From assembly GCA_003576915.1 (NCBI GenBank), contig QEVF01000012.1, forward strand, positions 1-37,898: a stretch of DNA of 37,898 nucleotides, in the 5' to 3' direction. This document shows positions 1 to 8,101 of this stretch, piece by piece. Both the position numbers and the translations under genes were made by a program. The stretch's first letter is position 1. Each line of letters starts with the position of its first letter. The notes under the pieces are model-generated. The model was not told the DNA's origin. It did not search any database and saw nothing but the letters and a program-made list of their open reading frames with translations. The DNA comes from Planctomycetota bacterium (GTDB lineage: Bacteria; Planctomycetota; UBA8742; UBA2392).

Positions 1-40
1 GTAAGCGAAGCGGTCCGGGTGCCGGGTCAATTCCCCCGAG

Positions 41-79
41 CCAAAACAAAAGCGGACGAACCCAAAGGCTCGTCCGCTT
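41..79 (-). terminator. Rho-independent terminator of the SRP RNA gene
   Basis: On the minus strand a stem AGCGGACGA (70-78 on plus) pairs with its complement at 51-59, followed by a T-rich run (TTTGTTTT, plus 43-50). It lies immediately downstream of the SRP RNA 3' helix. Confidence 0.85.
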
Positions 80-166
80 GAATTCAGTGGCCGCGCACCC
101 GCAGAATTCGCTTATGGCTGCTTCCTTTCGGACCTGACCAGGTTCACGACTATGCGCCGCGCGACC
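80..166 (-). ncRNA. ffs: Bacterial small-type signal recognition particle RNA (4.5S-like)
   Basis: The minus strand carries the SRP domain IV core: GGTCAGGTCC, a GAAA tetraloop and GGAAGCAGCC. These give the asymmetric internal loop that binds the Ffh M domain. The flanking sequence closes into a helix: GGTCGCGC at 159-166 pairs fully (one G-U) with GCGCGGCC at 89-96, and TTGAA/TTCAA may extend it. The size (about 80-95 nt) and the absence of an Alu domain fit the small bacterial class. The RNA guides Ffh/FtsY-dependent co-translational membrane targeting. The 5' end is inferred from the promoter at 174-201; the 3' end is approximate and runs into the terminator. Confidence 0.95.
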
Positions 167-173
167 AGGTTCA

Positions 174-201
174 ATAATAGCCCCCTGCTCCGGACCGTCA
201 A
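174..201 (-). promoter_or_regulatory. Sigma70-type promoter of the SRP RNA gene
   Basis: On the minus strand TTGACG (plus 196-201) and TATTAT (plus 174-179) are 16 bp apart. The predicted start, 7-8 nt downstream, falls at the first paired base of the SRP RNA helix (about 166), which supports both calls. Confidence 0.8.
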
Positions 202-250
202 GGGCGCAAACGCGGCCGCCTCTCGCTCGTTCAACCTCGCAGGAGACTCC

Positions 251-1156
251 ATGCGCCTTTTTCTGCTCGCCTTGCTGTGGGCCCCCGTCCTTTGCGCCCA
301 GACCAGTCTGCCCCTTTCGGGCGCTGCGCCGGACACCCGCATCCGTACCTTCCTCTTCGAACTTGACCTCGGCGCCGTCGCCCAGCCTTACACCGTGACG
401 GCGAACCTGAACACTTCCGCCCCCAGCGGCCTGACCGTGCGGCTCATCGACCTGCGGGGCTACTCGGCCGATGCCACGCCCGTTTCAAGCTTCGTCAATC
501 AGCAGGTGGTTGCCGGGGCGGGCACGGCCAACTGCGCCCTCAGCGGCAACGCCTCGGGGCTGCGCTGCTTTGCCGTCGAAGTGCGGCCCACCGGCAGCGG
601 CACCAGCGATTTCTCCGGCAGCTTCAACGCCACGGCGGGCGCGGCAACCCTGACGGCGCAGGATCAGGTGGTGGTGGGTTCCAGCACCCTGCAGCTTCAG
701 GTGGGCAAGCTGGCCACCTGGTCGCGCGCTGTGGGCGGCGGGCAGACGCCCCAGGGTCTGGAGCTGAACTTCGGCGCCGTGAGCCAGACCGTGACCGTGC
801 GCTTTGAGGCTCAGGGTACGGGGCTGTCCAAGATTGACGTGTACGACAACACGGGCGGCAGCGCCACGTTGCTGACGACCTTCAGCGCCTCGGGCGGCAC
901 CATTAACCAGACCACGGTATTGCTGCTGACGCACAGCGGCGTGGCCACCCTGCGCGTCAATACGCACTCGCCCTCGGGCGGCAACGTGACCTGGAGGCTG
1001 AGCGTGCCCTGCAGCGTGACTCTGGGCGTGCCGGGCAGCAACGACAGCAAGGTGGACGAGAGCGACAGTTGCACAGCCTCGACGCGGCCGGGCCCCTGGC
1101 TTGTCCTGGCTGTCCTGCCGGCGTTACTGGCGGCGCTGAGGCGGAGGCGCGCATGA
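251..1156 (+). CDS. Secreted Ser/Thr/Gly-rich protein with CTERM-like sorting tail
   Basis: Function unknown. The 301-residue product starts with a clear signal peptide (MRLFLLALLWAPVLCAQ), and AGGAGA lies 7 nt before this ATG; an upstream in-frame ATG at 152 would run through SRP RNA promoter DNA and is rejected. The body is rich in Ser, Thr, Gly and Ala with alternating hydrophobics (repeats such as QTVTVRFEAQGTG), as in beta-sandwich exported domains related to pre-peptidase C-terminal (PPC) modules. Residues near the end read Cys, a short linker, Pro-Gly-Pro-Trp, a hydrophobic helix, then Arg-Arg-Arg-Arg. This tripartite Cys/helix/Arg tail resembles MYXO-CTERM or PEP-CTERM-type sorting signals, so surface anchoring after processing is likely. 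The stop overlaps the start of the next gene (ATGA). Confidence 0.75.
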   Translation: MRLFLLALLWAPVLCAQTSLPLSGAAPDTRIRTFLFELDLGAVAQPYTVTANLNTSAPSGLTVRLIDLRGYSADATPVSSFVNQQVVAGAGTANCALSGNASGLRCFAVEVRPTGSGTSDFSGSFNATAGAATLTAQDQVVVGSSTLQLQVGKLATWSRAVGGGQTPQGLELNFGAVSQTVTVRFEAQGTGLSKIDVYDNTGGSATLLTTFSASGGTINQTTVLLLTHSGVATLRVNTHSPSGGNVTWRLSVPCSVTLGVPGSNDSKVDESDSCTASTRPGPWLVLAVLPALLAALRRRRA

Positions 1157-1512
1157 ACGCCTGGATCTGGCTGTTGCTGGCGGCCGCATGTGAGATTACC
1201 TGGGCCATTGCCCTGAAGAAGAGCGACAACTTCGCGCGCCACGGCTGGTCGGCGGCGGCCATCATTTTCATGCTCCTGAGCTTCGTGCTGCTGGCGCGGG
1301 CGATGAAGTCTCTGCCCGTGGGCACGGCCTATGCCGTATGGACGGGCCTGGGGGCCTTTGGCGCGGCCATCATCGGCATCGTCTGGCTGGGGGACTCGCG
1401 CGAAACGGGGCGCCTGGTCAGCCTGGCGCTGGTGTTGGCGGGCGTGGTGGGCCTGAAGTATTTCACGCCTGAGGCGCCGGCCAAATCCGACGAAGCCGGC
1501 CTCGAGAAATGA
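1153..1512 (+). CDS. gdx: SMR family transporter, guanidinium exporter (Gdx/SugE) subtype
   Basis: A 119-residue inner-membrane protein with four transmembrane helices, the normal length for small multidrug resistance proteins. The essential helix-1 Glu sits in ACEITWAIALKKS. The block MKSLPVGTAYAVWTGLGAFGAA is nearly identical to E. coli SugE/Gdx and differs from EmrE-type multidrug exporters, so guanidinium/proton antiport as a dimer is the best guess. The ATG overlaps the stop of the upstream CTERM-like gene by four bases, which implies translational coupling. A longer frame opening at 1069 is rejected because it would add residues read inside the upstream gene. No guanidine riboswitch was recognised upstream. 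A short polar tail follows the last helix. Confidence 0.88.
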   Translation: MNAWIWLLLAAACEITWAIALKKSDNFARHGWSAAAIIFMLLSFVLLARAMKSLPVGTAYAVWTGLGAFGAAIIGIVWLGDSRETGRLVSLALVLAGVVGLKYFTPEAPAKSDEAGLEK

Positions 1513-1534
1513 AACGGCCCCCTCGCGGGGGCCG
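1507..1534 (-). terminator. Terminator of the ThiF/MoeB-rhodanese gene
   Basis: Stem CGGCCCCC/GGGGGCCG (1515-1522 with 1527-1534, loop TCGC) is followed on the minus strand by TTTCATTT. It lies 14 bases after the minus-strand stop at 1548 and may also help end the convergent plus-strand transcript. Confidence 0.7.
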
Positions 1535-1547
1535 AGAAGGCAGCGCT

Positions 1548-2741
1548 TCAATACTTGGGGCTGGTGGGGTCCACTTCGTCGCTCCAGCGCAGCATGCCGC
1601 CGATCATGTTTCTGACGCGGGGGAAACCCTTCTCCTGCAGGAACTTAGTGACGCTGCCCGAGCGTCCTCCGCTGCGACAGTAAACGACGATCTCCTCGTT
1701 CTTGTGGGCGAGCAGTTCCTGCCAGCGCTGGCCGATTTCGGGCGTGGGAATGAAGGCGTCATAGGGCAGCTTGCAGATGCCGAGTTCATTGGCGTTGCGC
1801 ACGTCGAGCAGGAAGGGCTTGTCGCCCTTGTCCAGGCGCGCCTTGAGCTGGGCGGGAGTAATCTCGTCGGCCTTCTGGCCCTGGGTCGATGCCATGCGGG
1901 CTTTTTCGGCTTCCTCGTTGGCCTTGGGAATCCCGCAGAACTGATAATAGTCGATGAGCTGGTGGATGCTGCGCTGCGGCCCGCAGATGGGGCACTTGGC
2001 GTCCTTGCGGATCTTGAGCTCGCGCCACTTCATGGCCAGGGCGTCAAACACCAGCAGGCGGCCCTTGAGAGGCTCGCCGATGCGGAGCAGGACCTTGACC
2101 GTCTCAAGGGCCTGGATGCAGCCCACGACGCCGGGCAACACGCCGATCACCCCGCCTTCGGCGCATGAGGGGACCATGCCGGGCGGCGGAGGCTCGGGGT
2201 AAAGGCAGCGGTAGCAGGGTCCGTCCTGGTAGTTGAAGACGGTGGCCTGGCCGTCAAAGCGGAAGATGCTGGCATAGACGTTGGGCTTGCCCTCGAGCAC
2301 GCAGGCGTCATTGACGAGGTAGCGGGTGGGGAAGTTGTCCGTGCCATCGGCCACGACATCGTACTGCCTGACGATGGCGCGGGCGTTTTCGCTGCTCAAG
2401 GCGACTTCGTGGATGTCCACCTTGAGGTGCGGGTTAAGGTCAAGAAGCCGCGCCTTGGCGCTGTCCACCTTGCGTTTGCCGACGCTGGAAGTGCCGTGGA
2501 TGATCTGGCGCTGGAGGTTGGAGGAATCGACGACGTCAAAGTCAACGATGCCGATGCGCCCAACGCCAGCGGCCGCGAGATACATGGCCAGGGGCGAGCC
2601 CAGGCCGCCGGCTCCCACGCAGAGCACACTGGAGGCCTTGAGCCTCTGCTGCCCTTCAAGCCCCACCTCGGGCAGAATGATGTGGCGCGCATAGCGCTGA
2701 AGTTCGTCGTTGGAAAGGGTTACCTGGGCTGCCACCGCCAT
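1548..2741 (-). CDS. moeB: E1-like adenylyltransferase/sulfurtransferase (ThiF/MoeB domain plus rhodanese)
   Basis: 397 residues with two domains. Residues about 1-250 are a ThiF/MoeB E1-like domain: ATP loop GAGGLGSPLAMYLAAAGVG, acidic DFDVVDSSNLQRQ, the ADGTDNFPTRYLVND stretch, and zinc ligands CYRC and CPIC. Residues about 295-397 are a rhodanese domain with active-site loop CRSGGRSG. This MoeZ/MOCS3-like fusion adenylates the C-terminal glycine of a small ubiquitin-like carrier (MoaD, ThiS or CysO type) and passes sulfur to it as thiocarboxylate. The carrier it serves cannot be told here. The start at 2741 is chosen because GAGG precedes it by about 7 nt and it matches the family N-terminus; ATG at 2765 is an alternative. 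Cytoplasmic, monocistronic with its own terminator. Confidence 0.88.
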   Translation of the reverse strand: MAVAAQVTLSNDELQRYARHIILPEVGLEGQQRLKASSVLCVGAGGLGSPLAMYLAAAGVGRIGIVDFDVVDSSNLQRQIIHGTSSVGKRKVDSAKARLLDLNPHLKVDIHEVALSSENARAIVRQYDVVADGTDNFPTRYLVNDACVLEGKPNVYASIFRFDGQATVFNYQDGPCYRCLYPEPPPPGMVPSCAEGGVIGVLPGVVGCIQALETVKVLLRIGEPLKGRLLVFDALAMKWRELKIRKDAKCPICGPQRSIHQLIDYYQFCGIPKANEEAEKARMASTQGQKADEITPAQLKARLDKGDKPFLLDVRNANELGICKLPYDAFIPTPEIGQRWQELLAHKNEEIVVYCRSGGRSGSVTKFLQEKGFPRVRNMIGGMLRWSDEVDPTSPKY

Positions 2742-2925
2742 GTCTCGTCCTCGATTGGGCGCCATGCGCCGCCGGCTCTCCCGGGCCAATCTAGCGCCGT
2801 TTGCCGCTTTGTGTAGCGCGCGTTTCTCGTGCCCGAGTTTGCCTGCCGCTGCTGCGCCCACGCGTCCCCGGCGCGCTGGCGCTTCAACGGCCGGGTGATG
2901 GTGAATGCTGTCAGCAAGCGGGGTC

Positions 2926-5607
2926 TCAGACTTTATAGAAGCGGCGGCGCACGAACTTGTAGCCCTCCATCATCCAGAACAGGCTGACGGCGATGGCGAG
3001 CCATTGCAGCCACTCGTGTATCGACACCGGTTCAAGCTGCAGCACGTCCCTCAGTCCCGGCGTGAACATGGCGCCAATGTGTACCGCCTGGGCCGTAATG
3101 GTGCCGATGAGCAGGAAGCGGTTCTTGAACGGGTTGAGCCAGAGGCCTGAGCGCGTCTCGCTGCGGGAGTTGCCCACCTGCACGTTCTGGAACAGCACCA
3201 GCATCAATAGTGCCGCGTTGCGAGCTGCGCTCTCTGACCAGCCCGCCTGCAAGGTCCACCAGAACACGCCGACGGTCCAGGCGCCCATCCACAGGGCGCT
3301 GATGACGCAGCCCTCGATCATCCAGCGGTTGAAAATCGGCTCCTTGGGCGGGCGCGGCTTGCGCCTGAGTTCGCCTCCTTCGGCGGGCTCGAAGGCCAGC
3401 GCTACATCCTGGATGCCGTTGGTGACGATGTTCAGCCAAAGCATCTGCACGGCCGTGAACAGCATGGGCAGGCCCAGCACCAGCGCGCTGATGAAGGCGA
3501 AAATGGTGGCCATGCCCGTGGAGAACAGCATGAAGATCACCTTGCGCACGTTGGCGTACGCGACGCGCCCTTCCTCGATCCCCGCGACGATGGACGAAAA
3601 ATTGTCGTCCACGAGAATCATGTCCGCCGTTTCGCGTGCGACATCCGTGCCGGCCTTGCCCATGGCCACGCCCACATGGGCGGCGCGAAGCGCCGGCGCA
3701 TCGTTGGCGCCGTCGCCGGTTACGGCCACGAAGTGCCCCGCCTTCTGCAGTGCCTGCACGATTTCCAGTTTCTGGCTGGGCTCAACGCGGGCGAAAACGC
3801 GGGCCTTGGCCATCATGGCCACGCGCCTTGCGGCGTCCTGCTCGGCGCGCAGGGCCGGGCCGGTCACGACGGCGGACTCTTCCTGGGCCAGGCCCAGGTC
3901 TTTGGCAATTGCGAGCGCCGTCAGGGGGTGATCGCCCGTGACCATGGCGACTTCGATGCCGGCGCCGCGGCAGGCGGCAATGGCCTTTCTGGCGTCGGCG
4001 CGGGGCGGATCAATGGTGCCCACGAGGCCGAGAAAGGTCATTCCGCGCAGGTGGCCGGGGCCGAAGTCCTTGGCGTCTGCCAGTTCCGGGGCGCCTTCGG
4101 CCACGGCCAGCACGCGATAACCGGCGCGCGCAAGTTCATGGGCGGTGCCCTCAATGGCCGCGGCGTCCAGAGGCAAGTCCCCCTGCAGGCTGCCCATGGT
4201 CGCGCACATGGGCAGCAGTTTCTCCAGTGCGCCTTTGATGCAGCAGATCCTGGTGGAGCCGCTCTGGTGCAGGGTCGCAGCGTACTGGCGCTCACTTTCG
4301 AAGGGGATTTCAGCCAGCAGGGGGAAAGCCGCTTCCATGGCCGGCTTCGTTATGCCCAGCTTGTGGGCCAGGACCAGCAGGCTGACGTCCACGGCGTCGC
4401 CGTGGTGGGCCCAGTGGCCGTCGCGCCTTCCCAGAAAACCCTCGTTGCACAGGGTCACGGCGCGGGCCAGGCGCTCGGCAGCGGCGCGGGCCTTCAGGGC
4501 GTCAATGCCCGGCGGCAGCAGGAGCTCACCCTCGGGCGTCATGCCCTCGCCGCTGATTTCAAGGGGCGCGAGTCCGGGCAGGGCCAGGCGCTTGACGGTG
4601 AGCTGGTTGAGCGTGAGCGTGCCGGTTTTGTCGCTGGCAATGAAGGTGCATGAACCCAGGGCCTCCACGGCAATGAGCTTGCGCACGATCACATTGCGCC
4701 TGGCCATGCGCGAGGTGGCAATGGCCAGCGCAATGGTCAGGGCCACGGGCAGGCCCTCGGGAATCGCCGCCACGGCCAGGCCCACAGCGAGCAAGAAGAC
4801 ATCCTCCAGCGTGTGCCCGCGCGCCAGCGCCACGGCGGCCACCACCGCGCAGGCCACCGCCACAATCAGGGAAATCACCTGCGTGAAGCGCTCCATGCGC
4901 TGGAGCAGGGGGGGCTTGGCGAACTCGCGGCCGCTTACCAGGTTGGCAATGCCGCCCAGTTGCGTCCTGCGGCCCGTAGCCACGCACAGGCCCGTGCCGC
5001 GCCCGCGCGTGACCAGAGTGCCGGCAAAGGCCATGTTCAGGCGGTCGCCCAGTGCGGCCTGGGCCGGCGCGAGCGAGCCCGGGTTCTTGTCCACGGGCAG
5101 GCTTTCACCGGTAAGCAGGGATTCGTCGATCTCCAGGTTGTTGGCCGAAAGCAGGCGCAGGTCGGCGGGCACCTTGTTGCCCGTCTCGAGCAGCACGATG
5201 TCACCGGGCACGATGTCCGCGGCGTTGATTTCAAGGTCTTCACCCTCGCGCAGCACCAGGGCGTGGGCCACCGTCAGGCTCTTGAGCGAGGCGGCCTGGC
5301 GCTGGGCGTTGGCCTCCTGCACCGTGCCGATCACGGCGTTGAGCACCAGTACGCCGAAGATGAAGGCAGCATCCGTGAACTCGCCCAGCACGAGCGAAAC
5401 GGCTCCGGCCAGCAGCAGCACGTAAATCAGCGGGCTCTTGAACTGGTGCAGGAAAAGCTGGGCGAGGGTGGGCGGCGTTGCTTCGGGCAGGGTATTGGGC
5501 CCGTGTTGCTGAAGGCGCAGCAGGGCCTCGGCGGGAGCAAGGCCATTGGGTGAACTTTGCAGCTCGGAAAGGGCAGCCTCGGCGCTTTGAGTATGGGGGT
5601 CCTTCAT
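2926..5607 (-). CDS. P2-type cation-transporting ATPase (calcium-pump-like)
   Basis: 893 residues, normal length for P2-type pumps. Order: cation-ATPase N domain (about 5-70), A domain with LTGES (about 165-169), M4 motif IPEGLP (about 282-287), P domain with phosphorylated Asp about 326 in SDKTGTLT, nucleotide-binding domain, hinge GDGANDAPAL, and a C-terminal bundle of membrane helices. PEGLP and the C-terminal domain place it with Ca2+/Na+-type pumps rather than heavy-metal or Kdp pumps. In M6 the motif reads NIVTNG where calcium pumps usually have NLVTDG, so the transported ion is uncertain. The start at 5607 (MKDPHTQ) fits the family; an in-frame ATG at 5679 adds an unlikely Cys-containing leader. 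Transcribed divergently from the radical SAM gene. Confidence 0.88.
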   Translation of the reverse strand: MKDPHTQSAEAALSELQSSPNGLAPAEALLRLQQHGPNTLPEATPPTLAQLFLHQFKSPLIYVLLLAGAVSLVLGEFTDAAFIFGVLVLNAVIGTVQEANAQRQAASLKSLTVAHALVLREGEDLEINAADIVPGDIVLLETGNKVPADLRLLSANNLEIDESLLTGESLPVDKNPGSLAPAQAALGDRLNMAFAGTLVTRGRGTGLCVATGRRTQLGGIANLVSGREFAKPPLLQRMERFTQVISLIVAVACAVVAAVALARGHTLEDVFLLAVGLAVAAIPEGLPVALTIALAIATSRMARRNVIVRKLIAVEALGSCTFIASDKTGTLTLNQLTVKRLALPGLAPLEISGEGMTPEGELLLPPGIDALKARAAAERLARAVTLCNEGFLGRRDGHWAHHGDAVDVSLLVLAHKLGITKPAMEAAFPLLAEIPFESERQYAATLHQSGSTRICCIKGALEKLLPMCATMGSLQGDLPLDAAAIEGTAHELARAGYRVLAVAEGAPELADAKDFGPGHLRGMTFLGLVGTIDPPRADARKAIAACRGAGIEVAMVTGDHPLTALAIAKDLGLAQEESAVVTGPALRAEQDAARRVAMMAKARVFARVEPSQKLEIVQALQKAGHFVAVTGDGANDAPALRAAHVGVAMGKAGTDVARETADMILVDDNFSSIVAGIEEGRVAYANVRKVIFMLFSTGMATIFAFISALVLGLPMLFTAVQMLWLNIVTNGIQDVALAFEPAEGGELRRKPRPPKEPIFNRWMIEGCVISALWMGAWTVGVFWWTLQAGWSESAARNAALLMLVLFQNVQVGNSRSETRSGLWLNPFKNRFLLIGTITAQAVHIGAMFTPGLRDVLQLEPVSIHEWLQWLAIAVSLFWMMEGYKFVRRRFYKV

Positions 5608-5691
5608 GGGGGCCCATTCAAGTGCCCAGCCTGTGCCGGCGCCAGCACAACCGTCCGGGCAACGGAATCTGCTGGACATTCATTCATGTCG

Positions 5692-5712
5692 TTATATATT
5701 GAGCGTATATAA
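5692..5712. promoter_or_regulatory. AT-rich palindrome in a divergent promoter region (putative operator)
   Basis: A perfect inverted repeat TTATATA-N7-TATATAA lies between the ATPase gene and the radical SAM gene, in otherwise GC-rich DNA. The arms contain -10-like hexamers on both strands. It ends 18 bp before the plus-strand start. An operator for a dimeric repressor is plausible but no regulator is identified. Confidence 0.5.
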
Positions 5713-5730
5713 GAGCGTTATGGAGAAGCC

Positions 5731-7035
5731 ATGCCGCACGTATGCCTTGTTGCTCTCAGCGGAGTCCGTGTCGTCCATCCCCGCCTGCGCGAGCTGGGCC
5801 TGACTCTGCCGGGATTGCGCAAGCGGGCCCAGGCTCTGGCCGCCCTGCCGGCCCTGGGCCTGCTCACGTTGGCGGGGGCCACACCGGCCCCATGGACCTG
5901 CAGTTACCACGAGGCCCCCGGCGACGACGAAGCCCTGGCGCAGGAGATTGCCGCGCGCAGGCCTGTGCTGGTCGCGCTCAGCGCCCTCACGGCCTCCGTG
6001 GATGGCGCCTATGCCCTGAGCGGCCGCCTGCGTGCGCTGGGACTGCCCACGGTCCTGGGCGGACTGCACGCCAGCATGTGCCCCGACGAAGCCCTGCAGC
6101 ACGTTGACGCCGTCTGTATCGGAGACGGCGAAGCGGCCTGGCCCGCCATCCTGGCCGATGCCCGGGCCGGCCGCCTGCAGCCCCGCTATCGAGCCCCGGC
6201 CGACCTGGCCCGGGCGCCCCTGCCGCGCTTTGACCTCGCCGCGGACAAGCCGCGCCCGCGCTTCACCCTGCAGACGGCGCGCGGCTGCCCCCTGGCCTGC
6301 GAGTTCTGCGGCGCGTCGAGGCTGCTGGGCGCTTTTCGCGAGAAGCCATTGGAACTGATCGAGCGCGAGCTGGATGCCATCTGCGCGCTGACGCGCCGGC
6401 CCGTGATTGAGCTGGCCGACGACAACACATGGGCGGGGAGCCGGGATCACGGTGCCTTGCTCAGGGCCCTGGGCCGGCGCGGCGTGCGCTGGTTCACCGA
6501 GGCTGACTGGCGCATCGGGCGCGACCCCCGCCTGGTGCGCCAGTTGGCCGAGGCCGGCTGTGTGCAGGTGCTCATGGGAGTGGAGTCGCCACGGATGGTG
6601 CCTTCGGGCATGGGGCCCAAGCAGGCTAACGTGAACGAGGTGCTGGACTCCATTGAGAATCTGCAGGACGCCGGAGTGGCCGTCAACGCCTGCTTCATCG
6701 CAGGCATGGACGGGGAAACGCCCCAGACTCTGGAGGAACTCGCGGATTTCATTCTGGCCTGCCCCGCCGCCGACGTTCAGGTTACCCTGCAGACACCCTT
6801 TCCCGGTACCGCCCTGCGCCGCCGCCTGCTGCGCGAGGGGCGACTGCTGCCCTGTGCCTGGAGCGCCTACACCCTCTTTGACGTCACCTTCGTGCCCGAA
6901 CGGATGACGGTGGCAGAACTTGAGCGCGGATTTGAGGCGCTGGTTCGGGCCGTCTACTCGGCGCAGGCGCAGCAGGCGCGGGCCACAATCCGGCGTGAGG
7001 TGTCGCGCGAAACGGAGCTTCAGTCATGGGAATAG
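5731..7035 (+). CDS. B12-binding domain radical SAM protein
   Basis: 434 residues. The N-terminal part (about 1-150) resembles a cobalamin-binding Rossmann domain, with VLGGLHASMCPDEAL and IGDGEAAWP typical of these families. The classical DxHxxG base-off motif is not visible, so cobalamin may be bound base-on or poorly. The radical SAM core follows with CPLACEFC (Cys186, Cys190, Cys193) binding the [4Fe-4S] cluster, then ELADDN, GVESP and a TIM-barrel C-terminus. The substrate is unknown; relatives methylate or rearrange lipids, tetrapyrroles and secondary metabolites. GGAGAAG precedes the ATG closely. The downstream membrane protein starts inside this gene's 3' end, so the two are probably translated together. 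An AT-rich palindrome lies just upstream. Confidence 0.8.
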   Translation: MPHVCLVALSGVRVVHPRLRELGLTLPGLRKRAQALAALPALGLLTLAGATPAPWTCSYHEAPGDDEALAQEIAARRPVLVALSALTASVDGAYALSGRLRALGLPTVLGGLHASMCPDEALQHVDAVCIGDGEAAWPAILADARAGRLQPRYRAPADLARAPLPRFDLAADKPRPRFTLQTARGCPLACEFCGASRLLGAFREKPLELIERELDAICALTRRPVIELADDNTWAGSRDHGALLRALGRRGVRWFTEADWRIGRDPRLVRQLAEAGCVQVLMGVESPRMVPSGMGPKQANVNEVLDSIENLQDAGVAVNACFIAGMDGETPQTLEELADFILACPAADVQVTLQTPFPGTALRRRLLREGRLLPCAWSAYTLFDVTFVPERMTVAELERGFEALVRAVYSAQAQQARATIRREVSRETELQSWE

Positions 7036-8036
7036 GCGACTGGCTGGGAGTCCTGCTGCTCAGACGCGGTGCCATTGAGCGGGCCCTTACGGCGCGCGGC
7101 CTTCTGGGCCTGGGCCTGCTCCTGGTGGCCTCGGCGGCGCTTGCCCGCGAGTACGATGCCGAGTTCATTCCCCATAACCCCGTGGTCCTGGCGTTGCCCT
7201 TTGTGGCTTCGGCGGCGGCCGCATTTCTGCTGTTTGTCGTGCTCTGGCTGGCGGCGGTGCGCAAGGGCTGGCCGGGGGCAGCCTTCAGAGAGGGGTTCTG
7301 GCCTGCCTTTGGCCGCTTTCTTGGCGTGTTCTGGCTTACGGCGCCCATGGCCTGGTTCTACGGCATACCCTTTGAGCGACTGCTGCCGCCACTGGCGGCG
7401 GCAGAGTCCAATCTGTGGGTCCTGGGGCTCGTGGCGCTGTGGCGCGTGGCCGTGATGGTGCGGGTGGCGCAGGTGATGTTCGGCTTCTCGATGTATCAGG
7501 CGCTGGTGCTGGTGCTGTTCTTTGGCGATTTCGCGGTACTGGGTGTGGTGTTCTTCGCGCCCTGGCCGGTCATGGAAATCATGGGCGGAGTGCGCGGCGA
7601 CGTCGAAGAGCTGCTGTCGACGGTGCGGATCATGCTGGGCTTCTTTGGCGCGCTGGTGTTTCTGCTTCTGCTCGTTCCCTTTTTCACGACGCTGATTGCT
7701 CGGGGCGTGGCGGGTGAGTGCCGCGCGCCGCGCGCCATGGTGTTGCGCGAAGAGGTCCAAACGGCCGCGGGGCTCTGGGCCACGGCTCTGGCGGCTCTGC
7801 TGGCCTGGTCGGCGCTGCTGCCATTCACCCAACCGCCCCTGAAAGGAAGCGGGCGCCGGACAAGCCTTCTGGCCCAAAGTCCCAGCCCCGACAACGCCAC
7901 GGGATGCGCGGGCGTCGGCGCCTCCGTTGCTGCCTCGGGCTCAGCAACGAGGTACCTGGGCCGCCAAGGCGGGCGGGGTGACTCTGAGTCCGCGCCGGCG
8001 CGGTGGAATCCGGTTCCTGCCCAACTTCGTTGGTGA
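7026..8036 (+). CDS. Polytopic membrane protein of unknown function
   Basis: 336 residues; starts 10 bases inside the upstream radical SAM gene, so coupled translation is likely. Residues about 20-270 hold five or six hydrophobic helices (for example LLGLGLLLVASAALA, VLALPFVASAAAAFLLFVVLW, ALVLVLFFGDFAVLGVVFF, IMLGFFGALVFLLLLVPFF). No catalytic motif was recognised. After about residue 272 the composition changes abruptly to a Ser/Gly/Arg-rich, non-hydrophobic tail with no visible fold; this may be a real disordered tail or the result of a frameshift near 7840. The helix-rich part is well supported as coding by its uniform character. A membrane partner or exporter for the product of the radical SAM enzyme is a guess. 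Confidence 0.6.
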   Translation: MGIGDWLGVLLLRRGAIERALTARGLLGLGLLLVASAALAREYDAEFIPHNPVVLALPFVASAAAAFLLFVVLWLAAVRKGWPGAAFREGFWPAFGRFLGVFWLTAPMAWFYGIPFERLLPPLAAAESNLWVLGLVALWRVAVMVRVAQVMFGFSMYQALVLVLFFGDFAVLGVVFFAPWPVMEIMGGVRGDVEELLSTVRIMLGFFGALVFLLLLVPFFTTLIARGVAGECRAPRAMVLREEVQTAAGLWATALAALLAWSALLPFTQPPLKGSGRRTSLLAQSPSPDNATGCAGVGASVAASGSATRYLGRQGGRGDSESAPARWNPVPAQLRW

Positions 8037-8062
8037 ACGAAACCGGCCGCGCGAGCGGCCGG
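8034..8062 (-). terminator. Hairpin terminator after the repeat protein gene
   Basis: Perfect stem CCGGCCGC/GCGGCCGG (8043-8050 with 8055-8062) with a GCGA loop. On the minus strand it is followed by TTTCGTT, fitting termination of the gene ending at 8102; it also abuts the plus-strand stop at 8036. Confidence 0.65.
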
Positions 8063-8101
8063 ATCGGGTGGGTCGTCTTCGAGCTTTGGTATTGATCGTG
8101 G

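Noticed and set aside
3676..4653. 325-residue plus-strand frame inside the P-type ATPase gene
   Set aside because: Antisense shadow; the ATPase motifs on the minus strand are intact across the whole region.
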